Shown piece by piece: positions 13,904-23,597 of a DNA stretch of 34,736 nucleotides. Source of the stretch: CAZTTH01 sp964615975 (GTDB lineage Bacteria > Verrucomicrobiota > Lentisphaeria > JABSQK01 > JAJFLO01). The position numbers and the translations under genes are program-made. Location: assembly GCA_964615975.1 (NCBI GenBank), contig CAZTTH010000037.1, positions 1 through 34,736 of the forward strand. The letters are read 5' to 3'. Numbering within the stretch: the stretch's first letter is position 1; each line of letters begins with the position of its first letter. The notes under the pieces were generated by a model. It saw only the letters and a list, made by a program, of their open reading frames with translations, ran no database searches and was not told where the DNA came from.

Positions 13904-16435
13904 ATGTTTATCTCGTCTTTCAATCGCTTTTTCGCCAAACATAAACGCATCACTTACACGTTGATCTACGGCGCCATCATCATTCCCTTTGTACTCCTCT
14001 ATGGTGATTTTAGCGGGCAGTGGCATCCCGGATCACAGAAAAGCCAGAAAATCGGTGAAATTTATGGTAAATCTATCGATCGCCATCATTTCCTCCAACA
14101 ACTTGAAGCGGTGAAAATTAAATTTCTTCTTGACTATAATCGCTATTTGGGAACGAACAATGATGAAATTATCCGCGCTTTGTCGTCAGAAGTGCTTAAT
14201 CGTCTGCGCGCGCTTCATGTGGCCCGTGAGTTGGGCATCGATTATGTCACCGACAATGAAATCAAAATAAAAATCGTTTCATATCCGATTTTTCATGGCA
14301 ACGACGGAAAATTTGATCCCGCGAAATTCAATAATTTCAAATCCAGCTTTCTCCCCCAACAGGGCTTATCCGCTCGTGATTTTGACCAGATCATTCGGGA
14401 AAACATCATCGTCGACCGGGTGGAAAAGCGGATTACCGAATCAATTACGGTATCGGAAACCGAAGCACGAGCGGCATACTTGGAACTATTCACCAAATGT
14501 GAAACCCGGACCAGTGAGTTCCCCGCAATTAAATACCTCAGTGAAGTTAAGGTCAGCGAAGAGGAAGTCGAAAAATATTTTAATGACCACCTCGCCGAAA
14601 AATATCAGGTACCGGTCCAGACAAAATTACAGGTGGTGACGTTTTCGGTTGCAGATTATCAGGAAAATGTTGTCGTCAAAGATGAGGAAGTAGCGGCCTA
14701 TTATGAGCAAAACAAGACCGCTTTGTATTCCCCGCGGCAATTCAAGTTGCGCCATATCCTGGTGAGAACCGATGAGGTTGGCACCGTTGAGGAGAAACAA
14801 ACCAAACGAGAAGCCTGCGAAAGTCTCCTTAATGATCTTAAAGAGGGGAAGGATTTTGCCGCCCTGGCTGAAGCCAAAAGCGAGGACAAGGCGACGGTGA
14901 ATCGCGGCGGCGATCTTAGCTATATCAATGCCGATTCGTTGGCCACTGCTTACAGCACCGAATTCGAGGAAGTAGTGATGGCATTGAAACCTGGGGAAAT
15001 CAGTGGGGTGATTGCCACTCCCTATGGTTACCATCTGGTGCAAAAAATGGAAGAACGTGACGTCATACCGCTAGATGAAGTCGAAGGCTCGATCAGAAAT
15101 ACTCTGATCAGCCAAAAAGAAGAGATTGATGCGCGCCAGTTTTACGATGCCAATAAAAAAGATAAGTATTCGCAACCGGAAGTCCATGCCCGGCATATAC
15201 TGATAAGGACCGCGCCGGAAGATACCCCCGCAATCAAAGCCGAAAAACGACAAAAACTAGAATCAATCCTCAAGGAAGCACGTGAAAAGAATAATTTTTA
15301 TGAACTGGCGTTGCAGTATAGCGACGATACGGGCAATTCCTCCAAGGGCGGGGATTTGGGATTTTTTGCTCGCGGCCAAATGGTAAAACCATTTGAAGAC
15401 AAAGCATTTTCCATTAAAATTGGCGAAATCAGTGATATTGTGGAAACTTCATTTGGTTACCATATCATTGAAAAACTGGAAGAACGCGATCAACAACCTT
15501 ATGATGAAGTAAAGAATAACTTAATTCGGCAACGCCGTCAGGAGCGTAAAGATAAAGCGCTGAAATCCGCCAAGGAAGACGCGTATCGCTTTGCGGTCTC
15601 TGTCCATGCTGGACTGCAAAATGTTCCGAATCAAAACAAGGCCCGTGAATTTGTCGCGTTAGCAAAGAATTATACCCAGGCCAGGACGGCAATCACGCCA
15701 ATGGCGTCGGGGTATTTCTCTCAGGAAGATTTTCTCGTGCCTGAGATCCCGGGAATTACCGGCAACCTGGCAATCGAAGGCGCCAAGTTATCCCTGAATT
15801 CTCCGCTTTCGCAAGTCATTGAATCCGGACAATACTACTATGTGGCTTGTTGGCAGTCATCCCAGGATTCGTATACTCCGGCGTTTAAGGAACCGGCAGT
15901 TGACCCCAGTGCTGCTCAGGAAACCATGCAATTGACCAAACAGGCAAAGAAAGCGGAACGGGATCTGAAGAATGAAAAAGCCATACAGCGGGCTCGTGAA
16001 TCCTGTCGTATCGCTTCCGAAGAGATTAAGGCGCAACTCGATCTGGGATTAGAATTTGCGGAAGCTGTTGGAGATTATGTGTTTTCACCTCCCGATTCAT
16101 TTGTCTTATCGCAGGGCCCCACCAGCGGTCAGAACCGGGATCTGATTCGCAAGGTTGCTCAGGAAACCCCTGACAAAACCCTCGCCGCGCCCATGGATAC
16201 TGATACCGGCGCTCTGCTGGTCTACGTCCTATCTCATACATTGCCAACTGAAGAAGATATCACTCAAGCGAAAAGCTTCTGGATATCGCAATATCGCCGG
16301 CAACAACAGCAGGCGGCGTTAAATGATTATTATGAAAGCGAAAAGGAAAAATCCATGACCGTCATTGAAAGCGATTGGCAATATATGTTTGAAGCGCCAG
16401 CCCGAACAAACGCTCCCCCCCCACCGAAAAGTTAA
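13904..16435 (+). CDS. PpiD/SurA-like periplasmic foldase with two parvulin domains
   Basis: An 843-residue protein with one N-terminal membrane helix (about 15-35) and a large periplasmic part. After a SurA_N-type helical region with charged repeats come two parvulin (PpiC) peptidyl-prolyl isomerase domains. The first is at about 282-385 (LRHILVRTDE ... GGDLSYI ... YGYHLVQK) and the second at about 428-530 (ARHILIRT ... GGDLGFFARGQMV ... FGYHIIEK). The rest is charged and helix-rich and ends in a proline run before the stop. The single anchor and domain order resemble PpiD, which helps newly exported proteins leave the Sec translocon. PpiD itself has one parvulin domain and is about 620 residues, so this is an expanded relative. 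AAGGA stands four bases before the ATG. Run C8 at 16415-16422 encodes the terminal prolines. Confidence 0.88.
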   Translation: MFISSFNRFFAKHKRITYTLIYGAIIIPFVLLYGDFSGQWHPGSQKSQKIGEIYGKSIDRHHFLQQLEAVKIKFLLDYNRYLGTNNDEIIRALSSEVLNRLRALHVARELGIDYVTDNEIKIKIVSYPIFHGNDGKFDPAKFNNFKSSFLPQQGLSARDFDQIIRENIIVDRVEKRITESITVSETEARAAYLELFTKCETRTSEFPAIKYLSEVKVSEEEVEKYFNDHLAEKYQVPVQTKLQVVTFSVADYQENVVVKDEEVAAYYEQNKTALYSPRQFKLRHILVRTDEVGTVEEKQTKREACESLLNDLKEGKDFAALAEAKSEDKATVNRGGDLSYINADSLATAYSTEFEEVVMALKPGEISGVIATPYGYHLVQKMEERDVIPLDEVEGSIRNTLISQKEEIDARQFYDANKKDKYSQPEVHARHILIRTAPEDTPAIKAEKRQKLESILKEAREKNNFYELALQYSDDTGNSSKGGDLGFFARGQMVKPFEDKAFSIKIGEISDIVETSFGYHIIEKLEERDQQPYDEVKNNLIRQRRQERKDKALKSAKEDAYRFAVSVHAGLQNVPNQNKAREFVALAKNYTQARTAITPMASGYFSQEDFLVPEIPGITGNLAIEGAKLSLNSPLSQVIESGQYYYVACWQSSQDSYTPAFKEPAVDPSAAQETMQLTKQAKKAERDLKNEKAIQRARESCRIASEEIKAQLDLGLEFAEAVGDYVFSPPDSFVLSQGPTSGQNRDLIRKVAQETPDKTLAAPMDTDTGALLVYVLSHTLPTEEDITQAKSFWISQYRRQQQQAALNDYYESEKEKSMTVIESDWQYMFEAPARTNAPPPPKS

Positions 16436-16794
16436 TCTCCTGCTAAAATAAAATATATACTCATTTCGTCACGCAAAGTTTGATTGAGTACACGTTGAAA
16501 ATTAATTCGTCTGCTGATGAATTAGGTACCAATAAGAGAAAATAAGCCGGAATAATTATATACGTATAAACTGAAATCTATTGAATTCATTATTCTGGCT
16601 GAGGCAGGTTGGAATAAACCGACCGAAAGTTGATCGATAAAGACCACAATAAAAGAAGCAAAAGGTGCGGACAGCAGTAACTCGCATTAACAGGAGAATT
16701 GATCCCGAGTGGGGGGGGGCCGGTCAGTAAATCTTAAGCGAAAACCATGGCTATAATTGCGATGAATAGCAAGCAGTAAACCACCGTTCTGAAA
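16436..16794. other. Gene-free convergent region with a G9 run
   Basis: These 359 bases lie between two genes that face each other. No coding frame is believable and no strong terminator hairpin with a T tract was found on either side. The most striking thing is a run of nine G at 16711-16719, preceded by CCCGAGT and followed by CCGG. The remainder is AT-rich. Confidence 0.4.
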
Positions 16795-17817
16795 TTACTT
16801 CATCCTCACCCGCCAGGTAAATTCAGAACTGGATGTAGCAAAGGGGAATTCAGGCTCAATGATTGCTTCGGTGGCAACTGGAAATGTAATAACTTCCCAA
16901 GGTCCAACAAAAAACGAGCGCACCATGAAGCGCCAAATGCCTCTGGTTGTGCCGAAGGTAAGGGCAGCAACGCCGCCATCGATCTTATTGATTTCAATGA
17001 TGTTCAACGGCACTTCAAGTGCTCCAGTGATGATATTACTCATACCGCGTCCCAATTTTCGCAATTTGCCATGACCAGGATGGGGATTCCAATCGTCATT
17101 TTTAAAGTCAAGAAAAAATATTCCGCCGGCGAAATCGAGCAGTTCATACAATTCAATGGCCACGTATGGATGGATCAACCCTGCAACCACTTCTGCCCGT
17201 ATCGCGGCTTCATTTTCTTTGTTCAATCCTTTGTCGACACATTCCATGAATGGCTCTTTCTGATCCGAGTCCTGATGCTCGGAAATCATTAATTCATTGA
17301 CAACCGCCTTTTTGGAGTAGCGTTTGAAATGCTTTCTGGGATCGTCGGAGGTTTCTTTCCTCATGCTGCCAAAAGAAGCGGTAGCGTAGCCATGTTCGAC
17401 CAGATGAATTTTTTGCTTGCTGTCAACACCTGGTATTAGTTTAACCGGAGATGCCGGACTGAGCGGATAATCAGCCCAACTGGGGAAATCCAGCCAATAA
17501 ACCCTTTTGCGGTGCCCATGATAGGCGATACCAATTTCCTTGGCGGTATAATAGCCGCCGAATGACGCTTTTTCGGTTATGGCCACTTCAGCTCCCAGTC
17601 CCAAACAACCAGCGATACCAAAATGGATTACATCATGCAAGTCTAACAGACGGTTTACCGGGTAGAGATAAAGCTTGGTCATGGATTTTTCCAGCTGTGA
17701 AACTCGTTCCAAATCATCTGCTTCATCATATGCGGCGGCAACGCCGATGAAATAAAAACAGGAGATGATCGCCAGAAGGCACTTTAAGGCAAAAAATAAA
17801 CGGACATTATTTTTCAT
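16795..17817 (-). CDS. Secreted protein with a C-terminal TIGR04073-like domain
   Basis: A 340-residue protein with a clear signal peptide (hydrophobic residues about 8-28, ending AAA). The last 88 residues, from RKLGRGMSNIITG through ALTFGTTRGIWR and GPWEVITFP to IEPEFPF, look like the TIGR04073 family. That family was defined by co-occurrence with exosortase systems in Verrucomicrobia, Lentisphaerae and Planctomycetes; its function is unknown. Normal members are only about 110-150 residues. Here an extra 220 residues lie in front, including a glycine-rich segment (about 60-105; HFGIAGCLGLGAEVAIT, then FGGYYTAKEIGIAYHGH) that resembles beta-hairpin outer-membrane pieces. The protein is probably periplasmic or outer-membrane linked. 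No exosortase is seen. It is transcribed alone. A purine-rich AAGGGA about nine bases before the ATG may serve as ribosome site. Confidence 0.7.
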   Translation of the reverse strand: MKNNVRLFFALKCLLAIISCFYFIGVAAAYDEADDLERVSQLEKSMTKLYLYPVNRLLDLHDVIHFGIAGCLGLGAEVAITEKASFGGYYTAKEIGIAYHGHRKRVYWLDFPSWADYPLSPASPVKLIPGVDSKQKIHLVEHGYATASFGSMRKETSDDPRKHFKRYSKKAVVNELMISEHQDSDQKEPFMECVDKGLNKENEAAIRAEVVAGLIHPYVAIELYELLDFAGGIFFLDFKNDDWNPHPGHGKLRKLGRGMSNIITGALEVPLNIIEINKIDGGVAALTFGTTRGIWRFMVRSFFVGPWEVITFPVATEAIIEPEFPFATSSSEFTWRVRMK

Positions 17818-17980
17818 GTGAGGTTTCCCTTTGCGTTATAATGATAAAGCAACTGTAATACATAATTTCATATGGAAATTTCGCACAAACAAAAGCAGTA
17901 AATAATAATTCACCTCGATTGTTTTACAAATAATAAATCATTCGGATAAAAAAAATTATCGTATTCATGGACGACAATAA

Positions 17981-18703
17981 TTAATACTCACACTGATCAT
18001 CAAGTGATGATCGTTTTTTCAGTGCCATCCGGGCGGCCTGTTCTTCGGCTCTCTGTCGTTTATTCGCCTTGCCGATTCCCCAGCACTCCTGGCGAATATA
18101 AACCCCCACAGTAAATTCCCGCTGGTGATCCGGCCCTATCATTTCCTGAAGTTCGTATACCGGCGTCTCGCCATATTTTTTTTGGGTCCATTCCTGCAAT
18201 ATTCCCTTGGGGTTTTCTGTTGTCACCAGCGAACTTAGATCAAGATCGGCAAAAACCGAATTCACCAGACGGTCGATGAGTTCACTGACTACGGCCAGAT
18301 CATTATTACTGTCCAGATAGATTGCCCCTAGCAACGCTTCGAAGGCATCACATAGTGTTGATGTGCGTTGATGCCCCTTGCCTAATTTCTCCCCATGGCC
18401 AAGACGGATGAAATTACCCAGATTAATTGCATTCGCCATCTGGGATAATGTGGATTCCTTCGCCAAGGCAGCGCGAATTTTCGTCAATTCACCTTCAGGG
18501 AGGGAGGGAAATTGGTGGAATAAGCGATGGGTGATATAAATATTAAAAACGGAATCACCAAGAAATTCCAAGCGTTGATTGTCGGGACCGGCATCTTTGT
18601 TTTCCGGACAATAGGAGGGATGGGTCAAGGCTTCTGCAAGCAAAGCCCGGTTCTTGAACTGATAATGAATTTTGACTTCCAGATCCGTCCAAATATCGGT
18701 CAT
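17981..18703 (-). CDS. rnc: Ribonuclease III
   Basis: A 240-residue enzyme that cleaves double-stranded RNA, including rRNA precursors. The nuclease domain shows the family signature NQRLEFLGD (residues 42-50), where most members have NERLEFLGD, then the second acidic site DAFEALLGAIY with D119 and E122. Both metal-binding clusters are intact. The C-terminal double-stranded RNA-binding domain occupies about 160-232 (NPKGILQEWTQKK ... GIGKANKRQRAEEQAARMAL). Its start overlaps the end of recJ by four bases (ATGA), so translation is coupled. It is the last gene of the gcv-recJ-rnc group. Confidence 0.97.
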   Translation of the reverse strand: MTDIWTDLEVKIHYQFKNRALLAEALTHPSYCPENKDAGPDNQRLEFLGDSVFNIYITHRLFHQFPSLPEGELTKIRAALAKESTLSQMANAINLGNFIRLGHGEKLGKGHQRTSTLCDAFEALLGAIYLDSNNDLAVVSELIDRLVNSVFADLDLSSLVTTENPKGILQEWTQKKYGETPVYELQEMIGPDHQREFTVGVYIRQECWGIGKANKRQRAEEQAARMALKKRSSLDDQCEY

Positions 18704-20403
18704 GAACTTCTCTCTACCGCTACCACTTTAATTTGCGGATAACTATTGTTGTTAAAATAATTAATTTCCGGGGTGCCCGCAACATTCCAGGGACTGACAG
18801 GAAAATCCTGAGGATTTTTACCGAAGGCAAAAAAGCAAATTTGATTGCCCTGATCATCACAAAGCAGCCCGCGGGTATGATTTTTCCCGCTGCTTTCGAT
18901 TTGTTTGGGCTTGACATTCCGATAACGAAAGATGGGTTGCATATTGCCACAGCCAAATGGCTGCAAACTCTCCAATTCATGAAAAAATTGTTCTGTCATC
19001 TCCGCAATGGTTACATCACCATCAAGGGTCAGGGGAAAGGTCAATTCAGGACGACTCAAACAGGTTTCCTTTACTGCGGCTTCAAACGCGGCGGTAAAAG
19101 AGGCTAAATTTGCTTCGGTCAAGGTTAATCCGGCCGCCATTGGGTGACCTCCAAACCGGACGAGAAAGACCTTGCAGCTTGAGAGCAGGTCGATCAGGTT
19201 CAGATCAGCCAGGCTGCGTCCCGATCCCATAATATCACCATTCTCCTGAATACTCAAGACAAGCGCTGGGCGAAGATATAATTGAGTCAAGCGTGAAGCG
19301 ACAATCCCGATGACCCCCGGGTGCCATTCGCGTTCGGCGACGACGATGGAATATTTTTCCGTGAGGTTCATTTGCTGGATGCGCTCGCTGGCCACTTTCA
19401 TTATTTTATCTTCATAGACCTGGCGTTTGCGATTGTACCCTTCCAATTCCCGTGCCAGTGGATGGGCATCCTCCATGCTGTCAGTCTGCAGTAACTTGAG
19501 GGCATTGCCGGCTTGTCCCAATCGGCCTGCGGCATTAATCCGCGGCGCCAGCCGGAAGGAAATGTCTTTGGTATTCATGCGATCTTCAATCCGGGCGATT
19601 TCACACAGGGCACGCAACCCGGGGCGGCGTTGAGATTTAAGTACTTTCAAGCCGTGTTTTACCAGACATCGATTCTCCCCCAACAAGGGAACGATATCGG
19701 CCACCGTTCCCAGCGCTACCAGATCCAGCCCTTCCTTCAAATCCAATTCCAATCCCCCAAGCTGTTGTTCGCGACCAAATTTTATCATGGCATGACACAG
19801 CTTGAAACTGACCCCCACACCTGCCAGGATGTGCAGATCCTGGATGTGCGGATGCAACTTCGGATTAATTATCGCATATGCCTGGGGCAGTCGTTCCCCC
19901 GGCTGATGGTGGTCCGTGATAATGACATCGACTCCTTTGCTGATTGCCACATCGGTTGCTTCCCAACTGGTAATCCCGCAATCGACCGTGATAATAAGTT
20001 TATGGTCGTTAATGGCCTTATCGATGCTATCGACTGTCAGGCCATAACCATCATCGAGGCGATGGGGAATATAACAATCGACATCGGCGCCATTTTCGCG
20101 CAATACCCAGGATAACAGAACCGTGGCAGTAATTCCATCCGTGTCATAATCACCAAAAATTAATATTCTTTCGCCATGAATAATGGCCTCCCATATTCGT
20201 TTCACTGCCACTTCGATACCAGGAATCAAAAAGGGATCGGATAAATCCTTCAATTGCGGATGAAGAAAACTCTCCAGATTCTGCAACAGTATCTGGCGAT
20301 TAAGTATGACCTGCGCGATTGCCTTGGTAATGCCATAGTCCCGCATCAGTGAAAGCAGTTGTATCTCATCGGTTGGGGTGATCTCCCAGCGTGGTTTAAT
20401 CAT
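18700..20403 (-). CDS. recJ: Single-stranded-DNA-specific exonuclease RecJ
   Basis: This 567-residue protein is a 5'-3' exonuclease on single-stranded DNA, used in recombination, base excision and mismatch repair. The DHH phosphoesterase half has FGDYDTDGITA (usually DYDVDG; the aspartates at 85, 87 and 89 are kept), TVDCGITS, and the DHH triad at 164-166. The DHHA1 half shows GSGRSLADLNLIDLL and RFGGHPMAAGLTL. A C-terminal OB-like part follows. Length is in the normal range. It starts 32 bases after gcvPB and overlaps rnc by four bases, so repair and RNA processing genes appear to share a message with glycine cleavage. Confidence 0.96.
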   Translation of the reverse strand: MIKPRWEITPTDEIQLLSLMRDYGITKAIAQVILNRQILLQNLESFLHPQLKDLSDPFLIPGIEVAVKRIWEAIIHGERILIFGDYDTDGITATVLLSWVLRENGADVDCYIPHRLDDGYGLTVDSIDKAINDHKLIITVDCGITSWEATDVAISKGVDVIITDHHQPGERLPQAYAIINPKLHPHIQDLHILAGVGVSFKLCHAMIKFGREQQLGGLELDLKEGLDLVALGTVADIVPLLGENRCLVKHGLKVLKSQRRPGLRALCEIARIEDRMNTKDISFRLAPRINAAGRLGQAGNALKLLQTDSMEDAHPLARELEGYNRKRQVYEDKIMKVASERIQQMNLTEKYSIVVAEREWHPGVIGIVASRLTQLYLRPALVLSIQENGDIMGSGRSLADLNLIDLLSSCKVFLVRFGGHPMAAGLTLTEANLASFTAAFEAAVKETCLSRPELTFPLTLDGDVTIAEMTEQFFHELESLQPFGCGNMQPIFRYRNVKPKQIESSGKNHTRGLLCDDQGNQICFFAFGKNPQDFPVSPWNVAGTPEINYFNNNSYPQIKVVAVERSS

Positions 20404-20435
20404 GATGGATTCCTTGACATTATATGAGCATAAGT

Positions 20436-21896
20436 TTATAAACTGGCCAAATCAGGGTGGCGGGCGGCATGGGTTTCATCAAGACGAGATATTGGCATGT
20501 GATGAGGCGCCTCGCGGAGGTGACCGACATCGGTTTCATCACGGGTCAGGATTTCAATCATGGCGTCAATAAAACCATCCATCGTCTCTTTGCTTTCAGT
20601 TTCTGTGGGTTCGATCATCAATGCCTCAGGAACGATCAACGGGAAATACATGGTAGGGGGATGATACCCGGCATCCAGCAATGCCTTGCAGAGATCAAGC
20701 GCGTGTATCCCTTTTTCCAGATAAGGTGTGGTCGACAGAACACATTCATGCATGCAGACCCGGGGATAAAGCGAACTTAAATATGGAGCGAGTCGGGCGC
20801 GCATATAATTGGCGTTGATAACGGCATTCTCACTGACTTGGATAACACCTTCCCGTCCCAGGGTCAGGAGATAGGCATAAGCGCGGAGAAGCAAGCCAAA
20901 ATTACCATAAAAAGGCGCGATGTAGCCAATGCTGTCGGCATGGTCGTAGTCGAGAAAATAGCTGCCATCCTGACGTTTTGCCACCCGCGAAATCGGTAAA
21001 AAGGGGGCCAGACACGGACTCACTCCCACCACACAGGCGCCCGGACCGCCACCGCCATGAGGAGTGGAAAAGGTTTTATGTAAATTGACATGCATGGTAT
21101 CGAAGCCTAAATCACCTGGCCGAACCCGGCCAAGGATGGCATTGAGATTGGCGCCGTCACCATAACACAAGCCCCCGGCATCATGCATCAACTGACAGAT
21201 TTCCCGCACGTGCGGATCGAAAAGTCCAAGCGTATTGGGACAGGTCAGCATAATCCCGGCTATATCACTGGAAAGCAAGGAGCGATAATGATTCAGGTCA
21301 ATATTGCCGTGCAGGTCAGTGACCACTTCCTGGACGGTGAATCCGGCAATGGCGGCTGTCGCCGGGTTGGTTCCATGAGCCGCATCGGGGATCAACATGA
21401 CACGCCGGGATTCAGCGCGCTTTTGGTGATAGGCCGCGATCATCATGATGCCAGTCAGTTCTCCATGTGCACCGGCCAATGGCTGCATCGTGAAATTGAC
21501 AAAACCAAGCAATTCACACAGCAGTTTTTCAAATTCATATAACACGGCCAGGGCACCCTGGGTCAACCCTCCCCCCTGACGTAATTGCGGCAGTAACGGA
21601 TGTAAATTGGCAAAACCTGGCAGTGCGGCTAGGCGTTCATGAAATTTTGGATTGTATTTCATGGTGCATGATCCCAGGGGATAAAAACAGGTGTCAATGG
21701 CAAGATTTTTCCGGCTCAAATTGACATAGTGGCGAATAACCTCCAATTCGTTCACCTCCGGCAGACGGGTTGCTTCCTGGCGGCGCAAGGCAACCGGAAT
21801 GTTATCACTTTCCGGAACATCCAATGCGGGCAAAGTAGTTCCCTTTCGTCCCCGGCGGCCTTTATCGAAGATCAATTTTTCATCGGCGGATATCAT
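20436..21896 (-). CDS. gcvPB: Glycine dehydrogenase (decarboxylating), subunit 2
   Basis: This 486-residue protein is the PLP-binding half of the split P-protein of the glycine cleavage system. P-protein decarboxylates glycine and hands the aminomethyl group to the lipoyl arm of GcvH. The sequence has FYPLGSCTMKYNP, PDAAHGTNPATA and HVNLHKTFSTPHGGGGPG, in which K274 is the expected PLP Schiff-base lysine. Length and order match subunit 2. In most operons it follows gcvPA directly; here 349 bases of repeat-bearing DNA separate the two. recJ follows after 32 bases. Confidence 0.97.
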   Translation of the reverse strand: MISADEKLIFDKGRRGRKGTTLPALDVPESDNIPVALRRQEATRLPEVNELEVIRHYVNLSRKNLAIDTCFYPLGSCTMKYNPKFHERLAALPGFANLHPLLPQLRQGGGLTQGALAVLYEFEKLLCELLGFVNFTMQPLAGAHGELTGIMMIAAYHQKRAESRRVMLIPDAAHGTNPATAAIAGFTVQEVVTDLHGNIDLNHYRSLLSSDIAGIMLTCPNTLGLFDPHVREICQLMHDAGGLCYGDGANLNAILGRVRPGDLGFDTMHVNLHKTFSTPHGGGGPGACVVGVSPCLAPFLPISRVAKRQDGSYFLDYDHADSIGYIAPFYGNFGLLLRAYAYLLTLGREGVIQVSENAVINANYMRARLAPYLSSLYPRVCMHECVLSTTPYLEKGIHALDLCKALLDAGYHPPTMYFPLIVPEALMIEPTETESKETMDGFIDAMIEILTRDETDVGHLREAPHHMPISRLDETHAARHPDLASL

Positions 21897-22245
21897 GATT
21901 ATTATAAGGGTGTAAGAGTGGAGTGAGTTGGCTGCGATATTCTAATCATCATCATAAATGAAACGTATTAAATAGCCGCTACTGGGCTGGACTTTTTACT
22001 TGTTTTTCTCCCCGGGGCATCGCCCCGGGCGGGATTATTTCAGGTATTCAGCCTGAAAATTTCTGATCCGGCCATGACCACAATTAAGCCTGAAGGACTC
22101 AGATATTATAGCCCTGGGAACCCCAAAGAACCACACCAAACTATCCCCGTAAGGGCGACAAATACAGTCAACTTTGTGGCAACACGAGTTCGCTATGTCA
22201 GTTGATAATATAAATGACCACTGGAGCGCATAATTTGCTTCACGA
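21897..22245. repeat. Repeat island between gcvPA and gcvPB
   Basis: No gene is supported in these 349 bases. The main mark is a perfect stem CCCGGGGC-ATC-GCCCCGGG at 22011-22029. Next comes TTTCAGG (22038-22044) facing CCTGAAA (22052-22058), then two near-identical phrases ATTCAGCCTGA (22046-22056) and ATTAAGCCTGA (22083-22093), and a GCCCTGGG at 22111. This vocabulary (CAGGCTGAA, CCCxGGGGC-GCCCC) is that of dispersed intergenic repeats known from PVC and other environmental genomes, recalled rather than searched. A minus-strand open frame through it (ending FRLNCGHGRIRNFQAEYLK) is only a translation of the repeat. Confidence 0.55.
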
Positions 22246-23595
22246 TTATCCTTGTGCCAGAACCGCTTCCAGGGCAACGGCAAACGCGCGAATTTCCTCC
22301 CGGCTGCGTTTCTCCGTCACTGCTACCAGCAAATCGAATTTACGTTCAGGGAAATAACGGCTCAAGGGAAATCCGGCAGCAAATCCCTTGTCAATCATGC
22401 GTCCGACTACCTCTGCGGCTTCGATGGGAAGGCGCACGACAAATTCATTGAAATACGGCGCAACGGCAAAGGATATCACCTGGGGAATGGCCCGCAATTG
22501 CTGATGGGCAAAGACGGCTTTGGCCGCGCATAATTTTCCCACCTCGATAAAACCGTTTTTACCCAGGGATGCGAGGTAGGTGATCGCGGCGATGGCACAC
22601 AGGTTTTCGTTGGTGCAGATATTTGACATGGCCTTTTCCCGGCGGATGTGCTGTTCGCGTGATTGCAAGGTTAATACATAGCCATTTCGATTCAACCGGT
22701 CATGAGTGCGGCCGACAATTCGTCCGGGCATTTTGCGGACATATTTATTGAGGGTCGCGATAAATCCCAAATAAGGCCCTCCAAATGACAAGGGGATACC
22801 CAGTGATTGGCCCTCACCGGTGACAATATCGAAACCGAAACTGCCAGGTGGCTGCACCAGAGATAATGCCATGGGATAACAGGAACAAATGGCAATGATT
22901 TTATGGTCATGGGCATGATTGATCAGAGCGGTATAATCATCGATACCGCCTAAAAAATTGGGATATTGAACGATGACACATGCAGCGTCATTGTTGAGCA
23001 TTGCTTTCAGGGGAGCCTGATCGGTGGCGGAACTATCGTTTGGAGCCGGGGACTCGACCAGTTCGATGGCTAGATTACGACTATAACAGCGGATCATTTT
23101 CTTATAAATCGGTGATACCGTGCCGGCCAGCACCACCTTCCGCCGTGAGGTGATTCGTATGGCCATCATCATGGCTTCGAATAAGGCAGTGCCGCCATCG
23201 TATACTGACGCATTGGTCACTTCCATGGCCGTCAATCGGCAGATGGCCGACTGATATTCGTATACCGCCTGTAAAGTGCCTTGGGACGCCTCGGGCTGGT
23301 AGGGAGTATACGCGGTGTAAAATTCATTGCGACTGGTGATTTCCGCCACGGTGGCGGGAATAAAATGGTCGTAAAATCCGCCGCCCAGGAAGGAGATCAA
23401 ATCAGCGGCGTTTTTATCTGCCAGATGGGTGAGATGGCGGGTGACTTCATATTCGGAGCGACCGGTTGGCAGGGCCGTCAAATCCGGCGGCGGAAAGGAA
23501 ATTCCAGCTTGCTGCCAGAGATCATCAAGGTCCTGGGCGCCGATAACAGCAAGCATGTCACGACGATCATCATCGGTATTGGCGATATATGCCAT
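22246..23595 (-). CDS. gcvPA: Glycine dehydrogenase (decarboxylating), subunit 1
   Basis: A 449-residue partner of GcvPB, forming with it the P-protein that decarboxylates glycine. The family opening DLPP-like region (ISFPPPDLTALPTGRSEYEVTRH) is followed by SFLGGGFYDHFIPA, the TAYTPYQPEASQGTLQ signature, MEVTNASVYDGGTA, and SFGGPYLGF. An in-frame TTG six bases upstream could start it, but the ATG at 23595 is preferred; it begins two bases after the gcvH stop, which suggests coupled translation. The C-terminal end carries no unusual extension. Repeat DNA follows before gcvPB. Confidence 0.96.
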   Translation of the reverse strand: MAYIANTDDDRRDMLAVIGAQDLDDLWQQAGISFPPPDLTALPTGRSEYEVTRHLTHLADKNAADLISFLGGGFYDHFIPATVAEITSRNEFYTAYTPYQPEASQGTLQAVYEYQSAICRLTAMEVTNASVYDGGTALFEAMMMAIRITSRRKVVLAGTVSPIYKKMIRCYSRNLAIELVESPAPNDSSATDQAPLKAMLNNDAACVIVQYPNFLGGIDDYTALINHAHDHKIIAICSCYPMALSLVQPPGSFGFDIVTGEGQSLGIPLSFGGPYLGFIATLNKYVRKMPGRIVGRTHDRLNRNGYVLTLQSREQHIRREKAMSNICTNENLCAIAAITYLASLGKNGFIEVGKLCAAKAVFAHQQLRAIPQVISFAVAPYFNEFVVRLPIEAAEVVGRMIDKGFAAGFPLSRYFPERKFDLLVAVTEKRSREEIRAFAVALEAVLAQG

Positions 23596-23597
23596 GG

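Noticed and set aside
22011..22029. Perfect GC hairpin as a rho-independent terminator
   Set aside because: No T tract follows on either strand (GAGAAAAAC on one side, CGGGATTATT on the other); it fits the repeat island better.
22035..22283. Minus-strand open frame of 82 codons between gcvPA and gcvPB
   Set aside because: Its first part lies inside gcvPA in another frame and the rest translates repeat DNA; no ribosome site.
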